Positions 7,734 to 16,829 of a stretch of 44,075 bases of DNA are shown in pieces. Both the position numbers and the translations under genes were made by a program. The number at the start of each line of letters is the position of its first letter. Position 1 is the stretch's first letter. The notes beneath the pieces are model-generated. The model saw only the letters and a program-made list of their open reading frames with translations. It was not told the origin of the DNA and made no database searches. The DNA is taken from the NCBI GenBank assembly GCA_964586775.1, contig CAZPJD010000182.1, forward strand, positions 1 to 44,075, in the 5' to 3' direction. The stretch is from JADLEX01 sp964586775 (lineage in GTDB: Bacteria > Lernaellota > Lernaellaia > JACKCT01).

Positions 7734-8933
7734 ATGTGGTATAGAATCCCCATCATGGACCAAGCCTCATTCCCCAAGCGAAACGGTCGCGCGAACGGAA
7801 CGGATCATGCGAAGGGATCTCATTCGGCATCAGTGCGGCCAAGCGAGCAGCCGGGGTTTCGGTTCATCGATCTTTTCGCGGGTATCGGCGGACTCCGTTT
7901 GGGTTTCGAGTCGATCGGCGGGCGCTGCGTGTTCACGTCCGAATGGAACGAATACAGCCGTCGGACATACGTCGCGAACTTCGGACTGGACCATGCCATC
8001 GCGGGAGACATCACCGGAATTCACGAGAAGGACATCCCGGCCCACGACGTCCTGTTGGCTGGGTTTCCATGCCAACCGTTTTCCATCGCGGGCGTCTCCA
8101 AAAAGAACGCGCTGAAACGACCACACGGATTTCGCTGCGAGCTCCAGGGCAACCTTTTTTTCGACGTTGCGAGAATCCTCAGGTTCCATCGTCCGCGCGC
8201 ATTCCTGCTGGAAAATGTCAAGAACCTCGTCAGTCACGACCACGGAAATACGTTTCGGATCATCCTCGAGACGCTGACCCAAGACCTTGGCTACCACGTC
8301 CATTGGCGAATCATCGACGCCAAGGCGTGGGTGCCGCAGCATCGGGAGCGGATTTTCGTCGTCGGATTCCGCGATTCGAACGAGTTCTGGTTCGACTCCC
8401 TGAATACGCCGGACTCCACGAATGGACCTCGGCTTCGGACCGTTTTACATCCGGAAGACGGCACCGAGCATGAGGAACGACCTTACACGATAGGTCCGAG
8501 AGGAGTTGTCGATCCGAAGTACGGGCTCAGCGATCATTTGTGGAACTACCTGCAGGAATACGCGGCAAAGCACCGGGCCAAGGGGAACGGATTCGGCTTC
8601 AGCCTGAGCGGTCCGGACGATGTCGCCAGAACGCTGTCGGCCCGTTACTTCAAGGACGGTTCGGAAATTCTGATCCGCCGATCCGGGAAGAAAACGCCGC
8701 GCCGTCTGACACCCAGGGAGTGCGCGCGGCTGATGGGATTCGACATGCCGGGTCGCGAACCATTCACGATTCCCGTGTCGGATACGCAGGCTTATCGTCA
8801 ATTCGGAAACGCCGTGGTGGTTCCCGTGGTCGAGACGGTAGCGCGGTTGATGGCACCATACATCGATGGCGTGGAATCTGGAGTGCGCCCGACGGGAAGG
8901 GCGCGTCCGCAATTGGACTTGGCCCTTGGCTGA
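7734..8933 (+). CDS. DNA (cytosine-5) methyltransferase, Dcm/M.EcoRII type
   Basis: The enzyme transfers methyl from S-adenosylmethionine to C5 of cytosine, here probably within CCWGG judging by its partners. Motifs in order: FAGIGG (SAM binding, about 48-53), FPCQPFS with the catalytic Cys near 113, ENV (about 160-162), QHRER (about 202-206), a target-recognition region, and QFGNAVVVPVV near the C-terminus. The opening FRFIDLFAGIGGLRLGFES closely resembles Dcm and M.EcoRII. The start is uncertain: 7734 has a GGAGG 12 nt upstream, while an ATG at 7755 lies 7 nt after a TAGAAT box and could be leaderless. The stretch before FAGIGG is only about 40 residues, shorter than in M.EcoRII. It overlaps the Vsr gene by 8 bp. 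Confidence 0.95.
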   Translation: MWYRIPIMDQASFPKRNGRANGTDHAKGSHSASVRPSEQPGFRFIDLFAGIGGLRLGFESIGGRCVFTSEWNEYSRRTYVANFGLDHAIAGDITGIHEKDIPAHDVLLAGFPCQPFSIAGVSKKNALKRPHGFRCELQGNLFFDVARILRFHRPRAFLLENVKNLVSHDHGNTFRIILETLTQDLGYHVHWRIIDAKAWVPQHRERIFVVGFRDSNEFWFDSLNTPDSTNGPRLRTVLHPEDGTEHEERPYTIGPRGVVDPKYGLSDHLWNYLQEYAAKHRAKGNGFGFSLSGPDDVARTLSARYFKDGSEILIRRSGKKTPRRLTPRECARLMGFDMPGREPFTIPVSDTQAYRQFGNAVVVPVVETVARLMAPYIDGVESGVRPTGRARPQLDLALG

Positions 8934-9384
8934 TATTCTCGATCCCGCCGCCCGAAGCCGGTTGATGGCGGGCATTCGGGGTAAGAATACGGGGTTGGAG
9001 GTGTATCTGCGTCGCGGCCTTCACGCGAAAGGTTTTCGCTACAGGCTGCACGCCGCGGACCTGCCCGGCAAACCGGACCTGGCGTTTCCGAAATACGGCG
9101 CAACGGTATTTATCAACGGATGTTTCTGGCACGGCCACGACTGCGAGCTGTTTCGATTGCCAAAAACGCGGTCGGAGTTCTGGCGGCGAAAGATCGACTC
9201 GAACGTCGCACGTGACGCGATCGTGAAAAGGGAACTGGCGATGTTCGGCTGGCGACAGATGGTAATCTGGGAGTGCTCGATTCGAGGAAAGGGCCGAATG
9301 GGCGTCGAAGCCGTTCTGGAGAAAACGGCCATGTGGTTGCGCTCCAGCCGCAGGTTCGGACAGATCCGGGGGCGTCGCACATGA
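8926..9384 (+). CDS. vsr: Very short patch repair (Vsr) endonuclease
   Basis: Vsr nicks the T strand at T-G mismatches that arise when 5-methylcytosine deaminates, and so protects methylated CCWGG sites. The 152-residue product opens ADILDPAARSRLMAGIRGKN, matching the family. It keeps the catalytic Asp in GKPDLAF, the zinc and His cluster CFWHGHDCELF, the segment RSEFWRRKI, and MVIWECSIRGKGR. Family members start about here, so I chose the TTG at 8926, which overlaps the end of the methyltransferase gene. The next in-frame ATG upstream (8866) would add about 20 unconserved residues. Translation is probably coupled to the methyltransferase. The stop overlaps the next gene as ATGA. Confidence 0.95.
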   Translation: MADILDPAARSRLMAGIRGKNTGLEVYLRRGLHAKGFRYRLHAADLPGKPDLAFPKYGATVFINGCFWHGHDCELFRLPKTRSEFWRRKIDSNVARDAIVKRELAMFGWRQMVIWECSIRGKGRMGVEAVLEKTAMWLRSSRRFGQIRGRRT

Positions 9385-10613
9385 CGATCGTAAAAGACCT
9401 ACAGAGCTGGCTCGAAGAAGTCTCGATGTTGCCGGCGGTTTGGTTTGCGAAACGCCTTGCCGCCAACGACACGAAAGCTTCCGGCGGTCACCAGGCCGGA
9501 CCGTATCTGCCGAAACCGGTATTCTTTCGGGTGTTCCCCGATCTGAAACGAACCACGTCTCCGAATCCGGATTTGTCGATTCCGTTCGAGATCGACTCCC
9601 ACGGTGAAAGCCGCGCAGTTCGGGCGATCTGGTACAACAATAAACTTCAGGGCGGCACCCGCGACGAAACCCGGATCACGCGGTTCGGCGGAATGTCCTC
9701 GGCGATGCTGGACCCCGAAAACACCGGCGCCCTCGTTCTGCTAGCTTTTATCCTGAATGATAACGGCGGCTGCGATCGCTGTCGCGCTTGGATTTGTCGG
9801 GATGAGGTCGAGGAAGATTTCGCGTCCGACCGATTCGGTTCGATCGATCCCGGCGAATGGATGACGTGGTCAACGGATGGGACGTGGATATCGCGTGGGC
9901 GCGGAGACGCCAGGGTCGCACGCGCCGATTGTCGACTGGCGACCTCGGAAATCCCCCCAAGTTGGCTGCGGGCATTTCCGCCAGCGCTGGAAATCGTCGA
10001 CAAGGCCGTCGAACTGCGTCCGCTCCGCGATCTCGATGTCGACGCGAGACTCCTGCGACGGCGCGATTGCGAGTTCGAGATTTTCCGAAGCCTCGAGGAA
10101 GCTGTGGAACTCCCGGTGATTCGCCAAGGGTTCACGACGCTGGATCAATTCCTCGCGCGGGCGCAGACAATTCTTCAACGCAGAAAGGCGAGATCAGGCC
10201 GCTCGCTTGAGTTGCACGTTCGGGCAATTCTGATCGAGGAAGGGCTCCGGGAGAACGAGGACTTTTCGTTTCAGCCCGAATCGGACCCCGGAAAACGACC
10301 GGATTTCCTGTTTCCGTCGGAACTCGCATACAAGAATGCGGCGTTCGATCCGGCCGCCTTGCGCATGCTGGCCGTGAAGACGACATGCAAGGACAGATGG
10401 CGCCAGATCATCAATGAGGCTGACAGGATTCCGCGGAAGCACCTGTTGACGCTGCAGGAGGGTATTTCCGAAAACCAGTTCCGCGAAATTTCCGACGCGG
10501 GGGTCACTCTCGTCGTCCCCGGCGCTCTGATCCGCTCTTATCCGCGACCGATTCAGCCAAAGCTGTTGAACCTCTCCACTTTCGTCGGCGAAGTCAGGCG
10601 GCCAAACCGCTGA
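9381..10613 (+). CDS. EcoRII-type restriction endonuclease
   Basis: This 410-residue protein resembles EcoRII (404 residues, a type IIE enzyme cutting before CCWGG) along its whole length. The N-terminal effector and DNA-binding domain contains WFAKRLAANDTKASGGHQAG, RAIWYNNKLQGGTRDETRIT and LDPENTGALVLLAF. The C-terminal PD-(D/E)xK nuclease has RKARSGRSLELH, KRPDFLFPS with Asp near 308, and MLAVKTTCKDRWRQI with Lys near 333 and 337. All of these are intact, so the enzyme is probably active. The ATG overlaps the Vsr stop by 4 bp. The operon order is methyltransferase, Vsr, endonuclease, with no controller gene seen. Confidence 0.95.
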   Translation: MTIVKDLQSWLEEVSMLPAVWFAKRLAANDTKASGGHQAGPYLPKPVFFRVFPDLKRTTSPNPDLSIPFEIDSHGESRAVRAIWYNNKLQGGTRDETRITRFGGMSSAMLDPENTGALVLLAFILNDNGGCDRCRAWICRDEVEEDFASDRFGSIDPGEWMTWSTDGTWISRGRGDARVARADCRLATSEIPPSWLRAFPPALEIVDKAVELRPLRDLDVDARLLRRRDCEFEIFRSLEEAVELPVIRQGFTTLDQFLARAQTILQRRKARSGRSLELHVRAILIEEGLRENEDFSFQPESDPGKRPDFLFPSELAYKNAAFDPAALRMLAVKTTCKDRWRQIINEADRIPRKHLLTLQEGISENQFREISDAGVTLVVPGALIRSYPRPIQPKLLNLSTFVGEVRRPNR

Positions 10614-10731
10614 AGCGCAGCCAAGTCTACGTTGGAGCGTATCTAAACCCGGCTCGCCACCCACGCCTTTTCACCTCCGCCACGCGGGAGTATGTTGTGT
10701 TCCCTCGTGACGAGAGACTTGGAGTGCGATC

Positions 10732-12303
10732 ATGAATCGTGTGGCGTGGACGTGGTGTCGATTGGCGGCGGCGTTGGTTCTATTGCTCGCGTTCGCGGCG
10801 GGCTGCGGTTGCGGCGGCGACGACGATGACGACTCGGGCAATCCCGCTCCCGGCGACGACGACACGGCGACCGACGACGACGCGACGGACGACGACGCGA
10901 CGGACGACGACGCGACGGACGACGATGCCGGCGACGACGACACGTTCCCCCCGCTGCCCGACGACGACGCCGACGACGACGCGGGCGACTGGGTTCCGTC
11001 CGGCGTCGAGCCCATCGAGGTGCATCCGACGCAGCGCGGCCTGACCACCCTGCGCGGCCTGATCCACATGCACTCGGTCTATTCGCACGACGCGTGCGAC
11101 GGCATGCCCTTTATCGACGGCCACCCCAACTGGCCGTGCTTCGACCAGCTTCGCGCGGCGATCTGCCAGACGAATCAGCAGTTCGTCTTCCTCACCGACC
11201 ACGACGATCCCTTCGTCAACTACGAATTCCCCGAGGTGCTGCTCTACGACGAGGAACGGGGCGACGAGCTGCTCTACGAAGACGGCGAACCCTTCGCCAA
11301 TGTCGTCACCTGCCCCGACGGCAACACCGCCATCATCACCGCCGGCAACGAGAACAACCTGATGCCGCTGGTCCTGCGACGCATGCCCGACGGCGGCCCG
11401 AGCGAACGCAGCGCAATCCTGGACGGCGATACGGTCGAGGCGGTGAACGCGATGAAGGATCTGGGTGCGACGGTCTTCGTGCCGCACTCCGAGGGCTGGA
11501 CGACGGACCAGATCCTCGCGCTGCCCCTGGACGGCCTGGAGGTCTACAACCTGCACGCGAACATCGACCCCGACATCCGCGAGGACTTTCTGGGCCTGCC
11601 CGGATGGAGCTTCATCTTCGAAATCCTCGACATGATCACACCGCTCGATCAGGCGGCGCACGCCGACCTGTTCCTGCTCGCGTTTCTCAGCGAAAGCGCG
11701 CCCGGCCGCATGCACTGGGACAAGGTGCTGGCCGAGCGACGCACCGTGGTGAGCATCGCAACCGACGCGCACCGCAATGCGCTGCCCTTCCCGCTTCAGG
11801 ACGGCGACCGCGCCGACAGCTACCGCCGCATGATGCGCTGGTTCGCCAACTACGTGCTCGTCGGCGAACGCAACATCGAGTCGATCGAACAGGCCGTCCA
11901 CGACGGGCGCATGTACGGCGCGTTCCAGGTCTTCGGCGAGCCGGTGGGGTTCGACTTCCACGCCCAGGTCGGCGACACGAGCTACGAGATGGGCGACGAG
12001 GTCCCCGCGGGCGAGGGCCCGACGCTGGTGGTGAAAGCGCCCGAATTGGTCAACATGCCGACCGACGCCGAGACGCCGGATATCACCATCAAACTGTGGC
12101 GCGCGAACGGCTCGGGCGGCGAGCTGATCGAATCGTCGACGACGGGCTCGATCGAGGTCCCGACCGACGAGGCCGGCGCGTACTACGTCACCGCGACGAT
12201 CGTACCGAACCATCTCGCGCGCTGGCTCGGCGACGACACCGACAAGTTCATCCGCGAATATCCGCTGATCTACGCCAACGCGATCTATCTGACAGCGGAT
12301 TGA
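10732..12303 (+). CDS. PHP-domain metal-dependent hydrolase, lipoprotein
   Basis: The 523-residue protein has a lipoprotein signal ending AAGCGCGG, then a long Asp-rich linker (about 29-88) built from repeated DDDAT units, then a PHP-type domain. Metal-ligand motifs are visible in order: HMHSVYSHD, LTDHDDPF, TAGNENN, VPHSEG, and ATDAHRN. PHP domains are metal-dependent phosphoesterases or related hydrolases. The substrate here is unknown. A beta-rich C-terminal region follows (about 405-523). The protein should be anchored at the outer face of a membrane with the Asp linker as a spacer. A possible ribosome-binding sequence, GGAG, lies about 7 nt before the ATG. Confidence 0.85.
   Translation: MNRVAWTWCRLAAALVLLLAFAAGCGCGGDDDDDSGNPAPGDDDTATDDDATDDDATDDDATDDDAGDDDTFPPLPDDDADDDAGDWVPSGVEPIEVHPTQRGLTTLRGLIHMHSVYSHDACDGMPFIDGHPNWPCFDQLRAAICQTNQQFVFLTDHDDPFVNYEFPEVLLYDEERGDELLYEDGEPFANVVTCPDGNTAIITAGNENNLMPLVLRRMPDGGPSERSAILDGDTVEAVNAMKDLGATVFVPHSEGWTTDQILALPLDGLEVYNLHANIDPDIREDFLGLPGWSFIFEILDMITPLDQAAHADLFLLAFLSESAPGRMHWDKVLAERRTVVSIATDAHRNALPFPLQDGDRADSYRRMMRWFANYVLVGERNIESIEQAVHDGRMYGAFQVFGEPVGFDFHAQVGDTSYEMGDEVPAGEGPTLVVKAPELVNMPTDAETPDITIKLWRANGSGGELIESSTTGSIEVPTDEAGAYYVTATIVPNHLARWLGDDTDKFIREYPLIYANAIYLTAD
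10870..10929 (+). repeat. 15-bp tandem repeat coding for DDDAT
   Basis: Four consecutive 15-bp units of the type ACGGACGACGACGCG lie inside the linker of the PHP lipoprotein. They are in frame, so gain or loss of a unit changes linker length without a frameshift. Confidence 0.85.
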
Positions 12304-12343
12304 TCGGCGAGCGATGGTCTGATCGGCCGGCGCAACCGGCGCG

Positions 12344-12372
12344 TGGGCAAGCCGTGCGCCGTGCGTTATCAT
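12344..12372 (+). promoter_or_regulatory. Possible promoter giving a leaderless C25 peptidase mRNA
   Basis: TGGGCA at 12344-12349 and TATCAT at 12367-12372 are separated by 17 bp. The ATG at 12381 follows the -10 box by 8 nt, and no Shine-Dalgarno sequence is present. Confidence 0.35.
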
Positions 12373-12380
12373 GGGCGCGC

Positions 12381-14330
12381 ATGAAAACGCGCGTCGCCAT
12401 TGCCGTATGCCTGTGCGTCTTCGCCGTCGTCGCCCCGGCGCGTGCCGGCGGATTTTCGCTCGACGTCACGCGCACCGACGCATCGGGGTTCGACGTCGAG
12501 TTCCGCGTCACCGACTGGTCGCTCGCGCGCGAGGGCGCGTTCACGCGCATTGTCATTCCCGGAACGGGAGCGACGGGTTTGCCCGGCGGTCCCGAGCTGC
12601 CCGCGATTCGCCGCTGGATGCAGGTGCCCGAGGGCGCGCGGGTTCGCGTGCGCGTGGTCGAACTCGAAACCGTCGCCGTGCCCGTCGGCCTGATCGCGCC
12701 ACGACGAGAATTTACCACCGACGTCGATCCCCCCGCGCCCCTGAATCTCGATCCGCGCGCGTACTTCGCGCCCGGGCGTGCCGCGCCGATCGTCCGCGCG
12801 GGGCGCGGCGCGACGATGGGCGGCGTGCGCGTCGCGACGCTCGCGATCGATCCGGTGATTTACGACGCCGCGCGCGGCGAGGCCGAGATCGTCACGCACG
12901 CGCGCGCCGAGATCCGATTCTCGCGGCCGCTGGCCACGACGCGCGGTGTCGCGAGAACGGATCGATCTGCCGCCACACTGCTGAATTTCGATCCGAAGCG
13001 TTTCGCAACCGCTCCCGCGCGCGATGACGCGCCCGCCACGCTGGTGCTCTACGACGACGCCTTCGAGGGCGACGCGTCGCTCGATGCGCTGATCGACGCG
13101 CACGCGGTCGAGGGGCCGGTCGAGGCGGTGGCCGTGGCCGACGGCGCGGACCCCGAGGCGATCTTCGCGACCATCGCGGGGGCGTATGCGGCGAGCGATC
13201 CGCCCGCGCTCGCCACGGTGCTGCTGATCGGCGACGCGAGCGCGACCGGCATCCCGTTTCGCATGGGCACGACGGGTCGCGTGGCCGATGCACCCTACGC
13301 GTTTCTCGATGGCGACGACCTGCTCGCCGACGTCGATCTGGGCCGCCTGCCCGCCAAGGACGAGGACGAGCTGGCGATCATGACGGCGAAAACCCTCGCG
13401 TGGCTCGGGGACGACCTGCCCGACGGCGATTGGCTCGCGCGCGCGTTGTTGGTCGCGCACCGGCAGGGCTACCCGTTCAAGTACACCGCCGCGTGCGAGC
13501 AGATTCGCACGGCGTCCTACGCCCTGCCGACGCCCGAGTTCGTTCCCATTTACGGCGGCGAGGGCGCGACCAACGACACGCTGCTCGACGCGATCGACGA
13601 TGGCGCGTTCCTCATCACCTATCGCGGCCACGGGCTCGTGAAGGAGTGGGCCGAGTGGTCGTGGGACGACGAGGATTTCGACGTGGACGACGTGGCGCTG
13701 ATCGACACGGGCGGGCGGCCCGGAGTGGTGCTCGACGTCGCGTGCGACAACGCCGATCTGAATCAGGACGATCCGAGTTTCGCCGAGACGTGGATCGCGC
13801 ATCCCGACGCGGCGGTCGCGTTTCTCGGATCGATCTACTCCAGCTACACGGTGCCCAACGACGAGTTTTCCCGTTTCCTGTTTTCCGCGATGTACGACAG
13901 CGGTCTCGCTCGGCTCGGCGACATCCTCGCCGTCGCCAACGCGAACCTCGCCGCTTATTACGCCGACGACGACATGTATCGCCCCTACGCCAACAAGAAT
14001 ATCGAGATGTATCTGTGGCTCGGCGACCCGGCCATCGAGCTGCCCATCGACCGCCTTGTCGCTCCCGACGAGATCGCCGCCCGGGCGACCTCACCGCGCT
14101 CCGTGCTCGTGACATGGCGCGACCGGGCCCTGAACGAATCAGGCTATCGCGTGTGGCGTCAGGCCGCGCACGAAAAGTCGCCGCGCCCTGTGGGCGAGGT
14201 CGGCCCCGATCGCACGCGCTTCGAGGATCGTCGCGTCAGCAGTGGAGTGCGTTACGCGTATTCGGTCGAGGCGTGGCGCGAGGCCGAGTCGAAAATGTCG
14301 CGCCGCGCCGCCCTCGTGCGCTTGCCGTAA
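12381..14330 (+). CDS. Secreted C25-family (gingipain-type) cysteine peptidase
   Basis: The 649-residue product has a signal peptide (cleavage near PARA-GG, about residue 23), an N-terminal beta-rich propeptide-like region, and a caspase-fold C25 peptidase domain. The likely catalytic His is in ITYRGHGLVKEW and the Cys in VLDVACDNADL, matching the GHG and AC patterns of gingipains. A C-terminal module (about 570-649) looks like fibronectin type III (ATSPRSVLVTWRD...ESGYRVWR). It should be exported and act outside the cell or in the periplasm. It converges on the carbamoyltransferase gene with a 12-bp gap. A possible leaderless promoter precedes it. Confidence 0.85.
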   Translation: MKTRVAIAVCLCVFAVVAPARAGGFSLDVTRTDASGFDVEFRVTDWSLAREGAFTRIVIPGTGATGLPGGPELPAIRRWMQVPEGARVRVRVVELETVAVPVGLIAPRREFTTDVDPPAPLNLDPRAYFAPGRAAPIVRAGRGATMGGVRVATLAIDPVIYDAARGEAEIVTHARAEIRFSRPLATTRGVARTDRSAATLLNFDPKRFATAPARDDAPATLVLYDDAFEGDASLDALIDAHAVEGPVEAVAVADGADPEAIFATIAGAYAASDPPALATVLLIGDASATGIPFRMGTTGRVADAPYAFLDGDDLLADVDLGRLPAKDEDELAIMTAKTLAWLGDDLPDGDWLARALLVAHRQGYPFKYTAACEQIRTASYALPTPEFVPIYGGEGATNDTLLDAIDDGAFLITYRGHGLVKEWAEWSWDDEDFDVDDVALIDTGGRPGVVLDVACDNADLNQDDPSFAETWIAHPDAAVAFLGSIYSSYTVPNDEFSRFLFSAMYDSGLARLGDILAVANANLAAYYADDDMYRPYANKNIEMYLWLGDPAIELPIDRLVAPDEIAARATSPRSVLVTWRDRALNESGYRVWRQAAHEKSPRPVGEVGPDRTRFEDRRVSSGVRYAYSVEAWREAESKMSRRAALVRLP

Positions 14331-14342
14331 TCGACCTGTTCG

Positions 14343-16052
14343 TCAACGTACCGCGAGAAATGGACCGAGGATCATCGCGTCGATGCCGGACGCGATAAAC
14401 GCGCGCACCGCGTCGTTTGCGGAGCAGACGATCGGCTCCTCGTGCATGTTGAAGCTGGTGTTGATGAGGCTGGGGATGCCCGTGCGCCGATGGTAGGCGG
14501 CGAGGACCGCGTACGCGCCGGGGTTGTCGCGTTCGCGCAGAAGCTGCGGTCGCGCGGTGCCGTCCACGTGCGTGCCGCCGGGCGAAACGCGGCGGAATTC
14601 GCCGCGCGCGTCATAGGCGATCGTCATGAATCGCCCGGCGCGAATGCCCCGCTCGAAATCGCGGAAGCACGCGGGGGCGTGCTCCTCCATCGTGACCGGA
14701 GCGAAGGGCATGTAGTGCGCGCGGCGCAACTTCTTGTTCAGCCAGTCGCCGATCGTCGGGTCCGTTGTTTGGTAGAAGATGCTGCGGTTACCCAGCGCGC
14801 GCGGGCCGTACTCCATCGCGCCGTCCACGCGGGCCACCACCTGCCCCGCGGCGAGCCGATCCGCCGCGGCGGCGGCGATGTCGGCGGGGCGCGTGAAGGC
14901 GATGCCCGCCTCGCGCAGCGCGGATTCGCACTCGGGCTCGGTCGGCGCGGGACCGAGAAAGACGTGATCGAGATCGAAGGGCAGCGCGCGGCGGCGGGAC
15001 GCGATCGCGTGCAACGCCGCGCCGAGCGCAATCCCCTGGTCGCTCATGGCGGGGTGAATCCACACGGCGTCCACGCCCTCCATGCGCATGATTTCTTGAT
15101 TCACACGCACATTGGCGAAACACCCGCCGGCAAGGGCGACGTTGCGCCGGCCCGTCGCGACGATCGCCGCGCGCACATACGCGATGAGTGCATCCTCCAG
15201 CCGCCGCTGCGTGGCCGCGGCGATGTCGAACCTCGCGTGCGCGCCCAACTCGGGGAACGGCGGCGTGCCGCGCGAACGCCACACGCCAAACGTGCGCGAA
15301 AAATCGCGCCCGCCGCGCTCGACATCAAAAAAGGGCCGAAGCGTCGCCGCCGCGCGCCGCGCGTCGCCGTGCGCCGCCATGCCGGTCAACTTGCCCGCGA
15401 GCAGGGGATGAATGCCGCAAAGCTGCGCGACCTCGCCGTAAAATTGCCCGGGAGAGTTGAGCGCCGATGAGCCGTAAACGAAACGCATCGCGCCCGCGTC
15501 GCAATCGAACACCTTGGCCGAGTAGCCGTCGCCGAAGTTGTCGGCGGTGATCGCGACGGCGTCGCCGAAGCCCGACGTAAAGTACGCGGACGCGGCGTGC
15601 GCGAGGTGGTGATCGACGAGCGTCACGCGCCGCCGCCCTCGCGCGGCGAGCAGCAGGCGGCTCACGCCCTCCATCATCGACGCGAACGCGGGCGAGACGA
15701 AACACGCGTGGTGGTAGAGCAGCATCAGCTTGTGCGCCGCGCCGAACAGATCGTGCTCGAACGACGGAAAACGCGCTCCGAGCAGACGCGGCAGGAAGTG
15801 CGTGCGATTGCCGAACACCCACGTCGAGGCGTCCGCGGCGCGCACGCCCGACTCGCGCTCGATCCATTCCAGCGCGCGGTACGGGAAACCGCCCGCGAAA
15901 CGCCGTCGCGTCAATCGCTCCTCGGCGACGGCGTACACCGTGCCGTCGGGATGGATCATCGCGGCGTTCGCGTTCGAGTCCTCGTGAAACGCGAAGACGG
16001 GCTCGTCCGGACGCCACTCGGGCGGCACGCGAAAGCGCGGCGGCGTGCTCAC
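14343..16052 (-). CDS. Carbamoyltransferase, NodU/CmcH family
   Basis: Enzymes of this family transfer a carbamoyl group from carbamoyl phosphate via carbamoyl-AMP to hydroxyl groups of sugars, antibiotics or other metabolites. The 569-residue length is usual. The N-terminal ASKHA-like half shows FAFHEDSNANAAMIHPDG, AVAEERLTRRRF, VDHHLAHAASAYFTSGF, ITADNFGDGYS, and LAGGCFANVRVNQEI. The YrdC-like C-terminal part has EYGPRALGNRSIFYQ and SLINTSFNMHEEPIVCS. The GTG at 16052 overlaps the preceding metallo-hydrolase stop by 4 bp (GTGA), so the two genes are translationally coupled. A longer in-frame extension upstream is Arg-rich, without similarity, and rejected. The acceptor substrate is unknown. 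Confidence 0.9.
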   Translation of the reverse strand: MSTPPRFRVPPEWRPDEPVFAFHEDSNANAAMIHPDGTVYAVAEERLTRRRFAGGFPYRALEWIERESGVRAADASTWVFGNRTHFLPRLLGARFPSFEHDLFGAAHKLMLLYHHACFVSPAFASMMEGVSRLLLAARGRRRVTLVDHHLAHAASAYFTSGFGDAVAITADNFGDGYSAKVFDCDAGAMRFVYGSSALNSPGQFYGEVAQLCGIHPLLAGKLTGMAAHGDARRAAATLRPFFDVERGGRDFSRTFGVWRSRGTPPFPELGAHARFDIAAATQRRLEDALIAYVRAAIVATGRRNVALAGGCFANVRVNQEIMRMEGVDAVWIHPAMSDQGIALGAALHAIASRRRALPFDLDHVFLGPAPTEPECESALREAGIAFTRPADIAAAAADRLAAGQVVARVDGAMEYGPRALGNRSIFYQTTDPTIGDWLNKKLRRAHYMPFAPVTMEEHAPACFRDFERGIRAGRFMTIAYDARGEFRRVSPGGTHVDGTARPQLLRERDNPGAYAVLAAYHRRTGIPSLINTSFNMHEEPIVCSANDAVRAFIASGIDAMILGPFLAVR

Positions 16053-16819
16053 GCATCCTCCGCGGGCAGAGCGTCCGTGCCAAACGCGCGCGTTTCGCCG
16101 GGGCGGATGACGGCGACGCGAAACGGCGCGCGCGCCCGGGCGGCGAACTCGGCGACGCGCGCGGCGCGGCCCGGGTGGCGTGAGAGCGGCGGCACGCTCA
16201 TCCACTCGCCGCCCTCGTGGATCGGCACGAGCGAGCGGCAGCGCAGGTCGAGCGCCGCTTGCAGGCAGTCGAGCGGGTTCATCACGATGCGCCGTCCCAC
16301 GATCTCGGTTCCTCCGCACGGCAACAGCGCGATATCGACACGATGCGCCGCGCCGATGCGCGCGAAGACATCGGTGTACCGCGCGTCGCCCCCGAAGAAA
16401 ACCGTTTGCCCGCGTCGCTCGATCAGGTAGCCGAGTTCGAACCCGGAATGCCGAACCCGAAACGCGCGGACCTGAAACTCCTCGTCTTCGAAAACGTCGC
16501 CGTCATCGAGCAAGCCGACGCGCCCGGCGTTCACGCCGTTCAGCGCGCCCAGCGGCGGCAAGGGAACCACGAGCCGCGCGGGCTCGCGTATCAGTTCGCG
16601 CAGCGCGCGCCGGTCGAAGTGGTCCGGGTGATAGTGGCTCGCGATGACCAGATCGAGGGGCGGCAAATCCGCGGGACGCACGCACGGCCGCACAAAGACG
16701 GGTAGCCCCCGCATGCGCGGCGCGAACCACGGATCGGTGAGAATTTGCGCGCCGTCCCACTCGATCCACACGCATGACGCGCGGATGTAACGGATACGAA
16801 TCGGCGCGGATGCGGTCAT
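16049..16819 (-). CDS. MBL-fold metallo-hydrolase (UlaG-like)
   Basis: The 256-residue protein shows the metallo-beta-lactamase metal motif SHYHPDHFD (HxHxDH-like), a later HSGFELGYLI, an Asp in FFGGDARYTD, and a final His in LVPIHEGGEW. The beginning, IRYIRASCVWIEWDGAQILTDPWF, is typical of UlaG/RomA-like hydrolases, which cleave lactones, phosphoesters or lipid amides. The substrate here is unknown. It starts 10 bp after the transketolase stop and overlaps the carbamoyltransferase start, so tkt, this gene and the carbamoyltransferase form an operon. The ATG at 16819 is chosen because the protein family begins there; the upstream extension overlaps tkt. Confidence 0.85.
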   Translation of the reverse strand: MTASAPIRIRYIRASCVWIEWDGAQILTDPWFAPRMRGLPVFVRPCVRPADLPPLDLVIASHYHPDHFDRRALRELIREPARLVVPLPPLGALNGVNAGRVGLLDDGDVFEDEEFQVRAFRVRHSGFELGYLIERRGQTVFFGGDARYTDVFARIGAAHRVDIALLPCGGTEIVGRRIVMNPLDCLQAALDLRCRSLVPIHEGGEWMSVPPLSRHPGRAARVAEFAARARAPFRVAVIRPGETRAFGTDALPAEDA

Positions 16820-16829
16820 TTGAAATCGA

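Noticed and set aside
10780..12372. Minus-strand open frame antisense to the PHP lipoprotein
   Set aside because: The plus-strand gene has a signal peptide and PHP motifs; the antisense frame has none.
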